This document shows positions 33,201 to 43,257 of a DNA stretch of 64,000 nt, one piece after another. The notes beneath the pieces were generated by a model that saw only the letters and a program-made list of their open reading frames with translations, was not told where the DNA came from and ran no database searches. The translations under genes were made by a program, and so were the position numbers. The stretch is from NCBI GenBank assembly GCA_022496205.1, contig WTXD01000007.1, positions 558,001 through 622,000 on the forward strand. The letters run 5' to 3'. This stretch comes from Gloeopeniophorella convolvens (Eukaryota > Basidiomycota > Agaricomycetes > Russulales). How positions within the stretch are numbered: position 1 is the first letter of the stretch; every line of letters begins with the position of its first letter.

Positions 33201-36200
33201 ATTCGTATGTTTACGTGGCCTCCCAGTGAACAGTCAACTGACTAGCATCGCCAGCATCATCGAAAGTGGAACGTCAGAGCTCGGCTTTCGAGCTTATCGA
33301 CTTCGTTCGTCTCATCGACTCCTCACTGGACAGGGAGGCCGTCACGCGGCTCATTTCCGTCGTGGCCCGAATTCACCCCACTGTGGTAGAGGTTCTTCTG
33401 GAGTATCTGGATCCAGCGCGGGAGCTACTCAAGGACGCTCAGTTCTTTGCGTTGCTGCAGAAGCTTCAACCTAGGTACGCGTCGACTAGGCTAGCAGAGT
33501 TTCGCTGATGCGTGATGTAGGGTCCCATTTACGTGGGCGTTTATTCAATGTGGTGTGGAGCAGCTATCCAGCGGTGAATATCGTGATCTCCTCACCAGCG
33601 CTATTTCGGACAAATCATATCCACTTCTTGAGGCGAAGGCAGCGCTCAACGTGCTTGCCCACCGCATGTCTCACCTGAAGTCAACATCAAGTGTTGACTT
33701 GGGCGTCCTGATGTTGATCGCAGACATCATGAGAAGGAGTCGAGGTGCTCTTCGTGCAGACGATTTTGCGGCACTTAAAGCACACCTCTTTGCCATGCCC
33801 TCAGTCAAAGTACTTTTCACATCATCAGCCGTTGATGTGGCAGTGGTGGAACAAGGTAGTTGATCAATCCTGTTTCGCGGGTTGTGCATTCTGACACGAC
33901 GTTCATAGGGTTGAGACCGATACTTGACGCGTCTGTGGACCCTTCCAATCTCGCGGACCATCGCTTGCTCTTGCCCTTCAGCTCCCACTGGGCATTGGTC
34001 TCGTCATCGTCGTCCCGCCTCGCCAATCTCCCTCAGGTACGAACAATGGCATGTTTCGCGTTGGAGTCTAACAAGACTCTACCAGATCGTCCTTTGGGCT
34101 CCATATATGACGCCTGATGAGCTCCTTTCTATCCTCGATCACGCTCTCCAGGATTCCAGCGCCACGGAGAACGGCGCAGGCGTCAAGGATGTCATTCAGT
34201 CCACTTTTTCGGCGATCGAGCGTTATATAGCCACCAACGGAGAGGTCCCCGGCCTACGTCAGCGACTTCCGCAGCTCGTGACGTTGTATTCTGCCCAACC
34301 CGACTGGGCTCTTCTGGAAACCCTAATCGCAAAAGAGATCGAGTCTGCGTTGCCGTCCTGTATCGACGGCCTCAACGTGGGCATTCCCTCAGATTTGGCA
34401 GCGCTAGTCTCCGTATCCTCATCTCGGTGGTCCAAGCGTTCGGTGTTGCATCTCGAAGGTCTTGACGTTTCTGTATTCCTCCAACGGCCAACCTGGACGT
34501 CACAAACAGTGTCCATCATCAAAACCCTGGTTTATTCTAGTCAGACTGCACGTCAGACTTTCCGCATATTCCTCGAATCTAAAGCCGCGCAGATTCAGCC
34601 AGCGACACACCTCGCTCCTGCCATATGGTCTTGGCTGGATGCGGACCCAACAGACGACCTCGGGACTGGAAATGTGTGGAAGAAGCATTTCAACAAGTTG
34701 GCAACGGGCATCGTGGATACTAAAGCGCCTATGCATCACCGTTTCACCTGCAGCCGAACCATGCAAGAGTTGCTCAGAAAACTGCCGTCGTTGCACTTAG
34801 AGCTCGCCTCCGATATGCAAGACGTCATCAAGGCATTGCCTGCAGATACACTGACGGTGGAGGTGTTGCAATTGGGAGAACATGTCATCCGGACATTGCC
34901 ACAAGCCGACAGCGACGATCTCTCTTCCACGCTCTTAGATCACGGTATTCGATGGGCATCACGAGCCTTCGCAGATGCTGACGCGGTAGACGATGGTATT
35001 GTCAAGGCTCTAGGTATGGCTGTGCCCATCGTTTGGACGCAATGCGCTAATTCTAGTAGGGAGTTTACTGAAACGATCGCCAAACGTCAAGCCACACCTC
35101 ACGGACACTGTACTTACGGCATTGATCCAAAATCGCCTGTCCGAGAGCAGCGTGCTCGACTTTGCGTCGGACTTGGTCGCCACTGCTAGCCTGAAGGTAA
35201 GTTGCTCCCCTTATTGACAAGAGTAGCCCTGACCGGAATCTAGCCGCTTCTCGTCAACCGGCACCTCCAAAGTATCGTCCAGCACACTGACTTTTATAAG
35301 TACACGGAGACAACTGCTGTCTCGCGAGACGCTCTCGTCCGCTTCGTGCACATACTATTCCTTCAGCATCCAACGAACACGTGTCAACCCAGCCATGTCC
35401 TTCCACTTGCCCCGATCTATCGAGGAACTTTGTCGGCATCGGATCGTCGACTGCTCAGCATCTTCCGTCTTTTCGAGGAGGCCAAGAAGACTTCGGCCGC
35501 GTCTTTATTGACGCGCTCAGTTTCCGGTGCCGAGGATGCACTAGATGCGATGCTCAACCTCGATGCTAACGCTGTCTTCCGGGCATGCACCGCATTCCCT
35601 TCATGGAGGAAGATGGACGACCTTGAACACCAGCTCGACATCGCACACCCATCAGACGAGAAGACATATGACCCTGTTTTCATCGCCCTGCTTACAGCCC
35701 ATATGATGGCGGGCCAGCGGCCGTCGTCTGCTCTGCAATGGGTGCAACTCTTCCGCACGAACGTTGTCAGCCTGCTGATCCGCTCGCTGTCGTCGAGCAA
35801 CGATCAACTTCGGGACATTTGCATCGCACAGATCAGCTCCATCATGAACGCTCTCCAGGCAAGCCTTATACCTAACGCATCCGACGAGGAGGCTAACAAT
35901 GCCCACACAGCACGCAGACTTGCAGGAAAAGCCCCACGCACTCTACATCTTGCACCTGCTCAAAGACGCACACAGCGACGTGCCCGCAGACGGCCCGACC
36001 CCGCGCCTCCCCGCCTTCGCCACGCTCCTCCTCGCGCACGCCCTCCGCGGCGTCTTCCACCCCGCGCACTTCCTCTACCCGCTCACCGCGCGCTTCCTCC
36101 TCCAGCGCCCCACGCTCGACCTCTCCGACGTCCCGCTGCTCTACGGCATGCTCTACAGCGCCGCGGACGGCTGGCGCCGCGAGCGCAGCTGGCTTCTGCG

Positions 36201-37028
36201 CTTCCTCGCCGACGCGATGCGCGCCGCGCGCACGGACGAGTGGCGCGTCTTCCGCAGGCGCCACACGTGGGACCTCCTCGCGAGCCTCTGGCTCGGCGCC
36301 GCGCACGACCGCGCGCTGCGCGCTGAGATCCTCGAGGTGCGCCCCCCGTCTTCGCCCGAGCCCTCCCTAATCCATACACACACCGCAGGTTCTCTGCGCA
36401 CTCACCGCGCGCCCGCGCATCGCCGCGGCGCTCGTGCGCCGCGCGGGCCTCCTCGCGTGGGCCGAGGCGGCGCTCCGCGCGCCCCCCGCGCCGCGCGCGG
36501 ACGAGCAGCGCGCGTGGCTGGGCGTGCTCGCGCACGTGCTCGCGGCGGGCGGCGCGGACCCTGCCGCGCTCGCGCGGTGCCTGTGCCTCCTGCGCGCCGA
36601 GCCCGGTGCGCTTCCTCTCCCCTTATATTCCTTGCGGCTCGGGATCCGGACTGACACGACGCATGGGGCTGTTGGCAGGCGCGCCTGAGTTCAAGGAGGC
36701 GCTGCGGGACAAGGCGCGCGTCGTCGTTGGGCTTGCGCTGCGCCAGGACACGGCGGGCGTGCCGCCGCGCGTGATGCGGGCGCTGCTTGCGCAGTGCGTT
36801 GAGGACTTGCGCCACCTCGAAGGCGCGATCGGTGCAGACACGGAGGCGCGCGGAGTGTGGGGCGAGGTTGTTGTCGGGCTGTGGCGCGCCACGATGGCGA
36901 GCGACGTGCTGCGGGAGGCGTGGGAGGCGCTGACGCCGCGCGTGCTCGTGTGGAGCGCGCTGGCCGGTGGCGCAGACGAAGTTGCTGAGTGGGCACGGCG
37001 GGAGGTGGTGCGGAGCGTGGTGCAGTAG
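30205..37028 (+). CDS. URB1: URB1 / NPA1, nucleolar pre-60S ribosome assembly factor
   Basis: A very large gene with many short introns. The start is MAPAKLSQRDGPPRKRAKLD, a basic segment that could be a nuclear signal. Next comes the helical domain typical of Npa1 (RNQLTIKSNE; SIFAIWEGAN; LVSVLASLVTLLSTHYTHHK; GHPILKTLLSS; NELILWTLKLFNAMSSF). Later exons include the long open stretch 31803-33245, blocks near 33270-35190, and C-terminal HEAT-like helices (VPADGPTPRLPAFATLLLAH; WRRERSWLLRFLADAMR). Npa1/Urb1 is needed for early 60S subunit assembly in the nucleolus. The first intron is not certain: a 35-nt intron (about 30354-30388) would join LIE to DFNAAIAAL. The C-terminal third is extremely GC-rich. 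Exon boundaries were not all resolved. Confidence 0.8.
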
Positions 37029-37322
37029 TAGCTGCGGGTGTGCGGAAAAGTACTAGATTGATACGGTGTTTATAGCGAGTATACTGATGTCGATGAGATA
37101 GCTTCATTGCTAGCCAGAAGTGCTAAATAAATTACAATTACTGTAGGCGACCGACCCCCAGGTCGGCTCTGGGATGGTGTGATGTTATAATGACGTTCTA
37201 CATATTAGACAGGTGGAGTGTGTACAGATCCTCGTGATTGGGGTAGGGTCAAAACCCAGGCTTTAGGAACGGGCGGGCGAATGCGAAACAAACGCGAAAG
37301 GTCACCGGCCACCGGTTACCGG
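37029..37322. other. Convergent 3' region of URB1 and the hydrolase
   Basis: 294 bp between two genes whose 3' ends face each other. It presumably holds both terminators. No gene is seen. Confidence 0.4.
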
Positions 37323-38757
37323 TTACAGCCTGCATCGAGAGCTGGTCGAGGGCTGATCCAAAACGCCAAGGATGACCTCTGCGAGGCGCTCTGGTATCGT
37401 TTGTGGCACCTGGGCACACCGTCAGCCCCCAGAACGTGCCAGGCCAAGGGACGCAACGCACCAGATGACCAACGCCCTCTAGGTGTGTGATGGACGCAAA
37501 GCGACGGCCGGATGCCGGGTTGACGATCGACTCCTGCACTTGCCGTGGCCTGCGGCGCTCGCGCGCGGGTGTGAGCACCTCGGGCGGCGCGCGCGGTACG
37601 TACAATCACTCACAGGTAGTCATTGATAGCACCGAGAATGATATGTACGGGCGCTTCGGCGCACGCCCTTGTGAGGTATGGCGTGGCACTGATGGCGCCG
37701 TACCGGTCGTTGTACATACCCTGCAGTGCGCTGCCGTCAGCCGACATCAGATACAACACACGGCTGTGCGTGCTCACCGCTTCCTCATCGCGCGAGCAAC
37801 ACAGCACGACCCCGCCGTACAGCGGATCCGGATGCGGCCGGAGCGCGTGTTGCTAGAGCGCCGCGGCGCGCCGTCAGTTCACGTATGCTGCACGGCGCAG
37901 CGCAAGGCGGAACACACCACGAACAGCGCGGCGACCTGCGGGTGCCAGCCGGCCGCCGCGAGGTGCGCGAGCGCCTTCTCGCGGCTCGGCCAGCTGTCGC
38001 GCCGCTCGTACGCGCCGCGGAGCAGCACGCGGCGCAGCGGCTCGAGCGCGTCGGACGCGTCGGGGTTGAGCATCGGCTCGATCACGACGAGCGCGGCGAA
38101 CGGGACGCGTGGGCGCAGGCCCGCGAGGAAGGAGCTGGGGGCAGGTGGAGGTTCAGTGCGTCGCGCGCGGGGGCGGGCAGCAGGAGAGGGGCGTACGTCG
38201 CGACGCCGCCGAGCGAGTGCCCGATGACGATGAGGTTTTGTGCGAGAAGGTTCGTGATGCGCCCGCGTAGCGACACGGGGAACGCGAGGAAGCGGTGCAC
38301 GGCGTGCGCGTACTTCTCGCAGCCCACTGGGCGGCGGGGGGTGTCAGAGGCGCCGAGCTGCGGTCAAGGGGAAGGGGCGCGCACTGCTCTGCTTGTACCG
38401 CGGGTCCTGCAGCACGTCGTGGTTGAGCACGGATGCCTCGCCGTGGTTTGGGCAGTCGATGGCCCAGGCCTCGCGGATCTTGAGGTGCGCAGCAGCGCCT
38501 GACGCAACCAGCTCGAACAGCCTCGTCAGTGTCGGCTCCCAGGTCTCCTTGTGGAAGCTCGTCGAGTGCAGGAAGATCAGGGTGGCCGCATCGCTGTCCG
38601 ATGCGTGCGGCAGGGCAGAACAAGTGTAGACTTTGGCGGTGATGTAAAAGGGGTACCCGTGGCTGGGCGGGAGCGCGACTGATTCTGTGAGTGTCTTGAG
38701 CGGCCCCGCCGAGGTCATGGAGGGGCTAGAAAAGGCCTTTGAGGACGCGGTGGACAT
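37323..38757 (-). CDS. Alpha/beta-hydrolase fold protein
   Basis: The start is MSTASSKAFSSPSMTSAGPL. The fold is recognised from LIFLHSTSFHKETWEP (first core strand and oxyanion region), AWAIDCPNHGEASVLN, the nucleophile elbow LIVIGHSLGGVATY (Ser of GHSLGG), VVIEPMLNP, and THLEGVGHLVPQ with the catalytic His. The last exon (about 37403-37323) reads VPQTIPERLAEVILGVLDQP and ends at a TAA at 37325-37323, reached by a donor GTGCGT after GVGHL. At least five exons are needed. There is no signal peptide. The family includes esterases, lipases and epoxide hydrolases; the substrate cannot be read from sequence. Confidence 0.8.
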
Positions 38758-39472
38758 CGGGTAGATGCATAGTCGCTCTGCGGGGTGGATATACTTATAC
38801 TGGCGCTAGAACGCAAACCGCTGTGCCACACTCTGATCATGTTACTAGGCGCTCATCAGAGATCCATTCAGATACACTTTTGCCACGTGCATATTTAATT
38901 AGTAAGCAAATGGTTCGTATAGCCGCCTTCCCACGCTCGGTACTGCCGTCGCTTGTACGGTACGTGACGCGTGACGACTCGGACGCACGACGCAATACAG
39001 GTACTACTTGTACTTACTTACATCTACTTACATCTACTTTGGCGCTGCAATGGCAGCCACTCCAGCCATTGCGGAGTCGGAGAAACCACTCACAGGAGAA
39101 GTCGGATACAGGAATGGCGGGGTCCGACCTCGTCCGTCGGACACGCCGATGGACTCGGATAGCCTCCGCAGGGTGCGTCCTAGTGCATCAGACCGATCTG
39201 CGTCACGCTACATGGAGTTCTGTATGCTAATGAATTCAACCCGCCGCTCCATCCTGGGCCTTGTTCTGCCTTGCTCCGCCAGCGGCATCATCTTCTGTTG
39301 CCGCATGACCGTGCCTAGACAAGCTGCTGCTACTTTTTGGTCGAGACATTGAATTGCGCGCGCGCGGCCTCTTCCACTCCCGATGCTCCATCACATCATG
39401 CTCAGGGTCTGGTTACTCTCCAAGTTCCTGTACAAAATTTGCGTTCGGCAGCAAGCATCCTCCGCGCAAGTA
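38758..39472. other. Intergenic region, no gene recognised
   Basis: About 0.7 kb between the start of the hydrolase gene and the 3' end of ADE2, both on the minus strand. Only short overlapping frames are present; the hydrolase promoter should be at the left end. Confidence 0.4.
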
Positions 39473-41431
39473 TCATGCGCGTTTTACCTCGTACTTCTGC
39501 CAGCCGACCTGCGCCAGCTTGTCCACCTTGCCAGCACCTCCGCCTCCATCTCCTGCATGTACTTCTCCATCGCCTGCACCAGGATAGGCATGCCCGCCGA
39601 CAGGATCCGCACCGCCAGCAGGCCCGCGTTCATCCCGTTGTTGATCGCCACCGTCGCGACGGGTATCCCCCGCTGTGCATGCGCGCCGATAAGCGACACG
39701 ATCACAGGGAATTCGAAGCGAGAGTTCCACCCACCGGCATCTGCACGATGCTGTGAAGCGAGTCCACCCCGTCGAGCGAGCTGCCCTTGACCGGCACCCC
39801 GATCACGGGCAGCGCAGTCAGCGCCGCAACCATCCCAGGCAGGTGCGCCGCTCCCCCCGCGCCCGCGACGACTACGCGCAGCCCACGCGCCGCCGCCCCT
39901 CGCGCGTACGCGACCATCCGGTCTGGCGTCCGGTGCGCCGACACAATCGTCAGCTCGTACGGTACGCCGAAGCGGTCGAGCATGCGGGCGGCGGGGAGCA
40001 TGACGGGGAGATCCGAGTCGGAGCCCATGATGATGCCCACCAGCGGCTGTGTATGTGCGTGACCCGAGCCTGCAGCGGGCGCGAGCGGCGCATACACGTC
40101 TGCGTCTGTCGCGCCGCTGCCGCCGGGCAGCCGCTCGAGCAACGGCCGCAGTCGCGCGCGAACGACTGCGTCGCTGTCGCCCGTCACAGTGAGGTGCCCC
40201 ATCTTGCGGCCCTTGCGGCATGCTTCTTTTCCGTAGATGTGCACGCTCGTACCGGGAACCGTGAGTGCGAACTTGGCAAAATCGGCCAATTCCTTCATGT
40301 CGTCGGACGCGCCGAGGATGTTAAGCATCACGGCAGAGGGCACCTTGAGGGCCGTCGAACCGAGCGGGAGGTCGAGGATCGCACGGAGGTGGTTCTCGTA
40401 CTGCGACGTCTCGCATGCTTCGATGGTGTAATGCCCCGAGTTGTGTGGCCGGGGCGCGATTTCGTTAACGAGAATCTCTCCTGGAGACGGTTGAGATGTC
40501 ACAGCGACGGAAACCCACGCACACGCACCGTCCTCCAAAAGGAACATCTCGACACCAAACACGCCCGCGCCGCTCAGCGATCTGACAGCCTTTTCGGCAA
40601 TGTCACGGGCACGCCCGGACAACCCAGCATCGCTACTGCGCAAGGGCGCGAATACGAGATGGCAGATGTTCTCCTTGTGCACCGTCTCGACGACCGGGTA
40701 GGACACGACCTCGCCAGACGCAGACCGCACCACCATCACCGCGATCTCCTTCGCGAACGGGACCCACTTCTCCGCGTACAGCGGGCGCCCGCCGAGGAAC
40801 GCAAGCGCACCCTGCGCCTGCGCGGGCTCGCGCAGCGCAAAGTTGCCCCGCCCGTCGTACGCGAGCGTGCGGCTCTTGAGCATCAGCGGCAGCCCGAGGC
40901 GCTCCACAGCGCCCTGCACGCCCGCCGCGCCCGCCTCGACGCGCACAAAATCCGCGACGGGCAGCGCGTGCGCGCGCAGGTGCTCCTTCTGCGCCAGCTT
41001 GTCCTGGATCAGCGCGATCGTGCGCGGCGCGGGGTGCACGGCGCGCACGGCGCCCGCGGCCTGCAGCTCCGCGAGCACCGCCGCGTCGACGTGCTCGATC
41101 TCGGCGGTCAGCACGTCCGCGCGCGCGGCGAGCACGCGGATCTGCGCCGCGTCGGAGAAGGCGCCGTCGACGTGCGGCGCGCCGGCGAGGATCTGCTTCG
41201 CGGGGGCGCGCGCGCCGGCGTCGAGGATTACGATGGGGATGTTGAGGCGCGAGGCGGCCTCGGCGAGCATGCGCCCGAGCTGGCCGCCGCCTGGGAGCGG
41301 GGGGTTTATGTCATGGTATTATGGTGCGGGAGACGGACAGATCTTGCGGGAGCTGTCAGCATCGTGCGATGCGCTCTGAGAGGGTAGGAGAACCCACTCC
41401 CACCTAGGATACCGACGACTTTTGCGTCCAT
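39473..41431 (-). CDS. ADE2: Phosphoribosylaminoimidazole carboxylase (PurK-PurE fusion), apparent frameshift near 3' end
   Basis: The enzyme carboxylates aminoimidazole ribotide in purine synthesis. Exons: 41431-41404, 41290-39735 and 39672 to the end. The N-terminal ATP-grasp (PurK) part runs from [20 protein letters not shown] through [33 protein letters not shown] and [18 protein letters not shown]. The PurE part begins about residue 410 with [16 protein letters not shown] and continues with [10 protein letters not shown], the [13 protein letters not shown] loop and [20 protein letters not shown]. Near 39530 the frame changes: after MEAEVL the conserved end [19 protein letters not shown] is in the next frame (stop at 39473), whereas the literal frame gives an unrelated tail and a stop at 39484. 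One missing G in a run of Gs would explain it. Loss of function would make cells adenine-requiring and often red, so a sequencing error is the simplest reading. Confidence 0.9.
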
Positions 41432-41725
41432 GTGTGGAGGTCGGGTCGAAGGGTAATTTTACGGTGCATTTCTTCGAGCGGCGCCGATTGCGATGAGGAG
41501 ATGCTGCGAAATCTGAGTCTGTAAAAGTGAATCGGTTCCCACGACGGGTGCCCGTCTCGGACAGTCCCCCTTGCTCTCCCATGCCACTCGCATTTTTCGA
41601 GTGCACTATTCGCATGCATATAATCACACTCTACTTTATCTAATGCTGATATCTATGCCTAACGGGAGTGTCCTGATTTCGTGATATAGCGCGGTATGCA
41701 CAGAGAACTGTGGGAAAGTCGTGGT
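41432..41725. other. Upstream region of ADE2
   Basis: Divergent region between ADE2 and the small gene that follows. No promoter motif stands out. Confidence 0.3.
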
Positions 41726-42189
41726 CAGCAAGTTTATAGAGCTCGAGAGCGCGACGGGGCCTCTCGAAAATATCTCAAACCTCGCCACAGCTCGTGCGTT
41801 CTGCCGAGTAACTCTTTGCCTCTCTCGCTCGCGGCTCAGGGTATCGGTGCGTGAGGAAGACGGAAACTTGTTCGCAATTAAGCCGGAGCGCCCCTTCTTT
41901 GTCGCCGTTCCGAATGGGACGTCGGCGTGGGGGGTGCTTGACTATGTCGTTCATACATTCTCTGTAAGTAGCACCCGCAATACAGCCTTGGTCCCTCTTT
42001 CATCATGTTGGCCTTGATGGCTGTCCGGATCTTTGAGGTGCAACATCTATACGATGCTGCAGTCTTCTTTTGTCTTGTGTTTCCTAGGCTGTGGCGACGC
42101 TTCGGCCATATCAGGTGCGCCTGGAGCACCAACAAGACGTCTTCGCAACTACCCCACAACTCCTTCGGGTCCACAAATACAATATATAG
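41726..42189 (+). CDS. Small unrecognised two-exon gene (5' end uncertain)
   Basis: Two exons join in phase 0: one ending at 41963 (GTAAGT donor) and one at 42088-42189 after a TTCCTAG acceptor. The joined sequence reads VREEDGNLFAIKPERP, FFVAVPNGTSAWGVLDYVV, HTFS and then AVATLRPYQVRLEHQQDVF up to LLRVHKYNI and a stop. The good splice signals and the protein-like composition argue for a real gene, but I do not recognise it. No in-frame ATG is found before the first exon segment, so a short 5' exon is missing or the gene is partial. It lies on the strand opposite ADE2. Confidence 0.4.
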
Positions 42190-42415
42190 CGATTAGCGCT
42201 CGCGCAGCTTCTCCGACACAGGGAAGACATCCTTTGTGACCTGCTTGGGCCAGCCACCCTCAGCCATCCCGAACGGGTGCCACCAACCACATTTATGCAC
42301 GCCCTACGCCCCCACTTCACAAGCCACTTCACCCTACTTCACCCTCCCGCAATGCTCGTCCACACCGTGCGTCTCGTTTATTTCTGTCTCTTACCCACCA
42401 TCTAACCCATCCCCC

Positions 42416-43103
42416 ATGCAGGCTCTCGACCTCGCGCACTCTGCCCCCGCACCGCCCTCCGTGGCAGCCCTCGTCCGCACACTGCAATGGCACACGCTCG
42501 TCATCCAGCCACTCAAACACGCCGCCAGCTGGCTCGCCGCGCACCTCGCGCGCTTCCGCCCGCGCAGCCTCTGGGACCTCCTCCCCGGCTTCGGGCACTA
42601 CCGGCGCTATTACTCGCGCGCGGCCGAGCAGCGCTGGTGGGCAGCCGCAGCGCGCGGGCGCGCGGCGCTCGCGCCGTCCGACGCGCACATGCACGCGGGC
42701 GTGCTCCCGGGGCTCGTCACGCCGTACGCGCCGCGTCTGCTGCCAACATACCGCGAGCCCCGCGCGAGTGACGACGCGGCGCGCGAGCGCGCGCTGGCGC
42801 CCGGCGTGTACCGCAAGTGGCACCGGCTGGTGTACCCGAACGAGGTGAGTGCGCTTCTGGTGGTGGGTTGTGTGTGGCAGGGGCTCACGGTGTGCGCTGC
42901 AGAAGCCGCCGTCGCGCCGTGAGGCGGCGCGGCTGATCAAGTACCTTAGCACGCGCGACCGCCGGGAGATCGCGCGCATTGCGCACCTCGTGCCGGACGA
43001 GACGGTCGCGCAGACGGGCTTCCGCCCGTCGCCGGTGTACCGCAGTATCTGGGAGAGCTGGTTGCTGTACAAGGGCCCGGACCTGACCATCGTCTTTGAG
43101 TGA
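42416..43103 (+). CDS. Unrecognised 209-aa protein
   Basis: Two exons, 42416-42844 and 42903-43103, splice in phase 0. The protein starts MQALDLAHSAPAPPSVAALV. Its centre is rich in Trp, Arg and Tyr (PRSLWDLLPGFGHYRRYYSR; EQRWWAAAARGRAAL), and the C-terminal half (YRKWHRLVYPNE; LIKYLSTRDRREIARIAHLV; YRSIWESWLLYKGPDLTIVF) looks like a compact helical domain. No signal peptide or transmembrane span is clear. Frame, splice sites and composition support a real gene of unknown function. Its 3' end converges on GRC3 (about 155 bp). Confidence 0.6.
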
Positions 43104-43257
43104 TCACCCCTTCGCCCCGGGAACCCTATTCGAAGAAACTGTATCCTGGGTCGCAGATGTATCTTTATTGTTTCACAAGGGTAGATATAATGCGCCTAAT
43201 ACACAACAACACCACGCGTGATCCACCACCGCCGCATGCGCGAGTCTCGTGGATAGA

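Noticed and set aside
39753..41387. 544-aa ORF on the + strand opposite ADE2
   Set aside because: A GC-rich shadow frame, Arg/His-rich, lying exactly over the well-recognised ADE2 coding exon.
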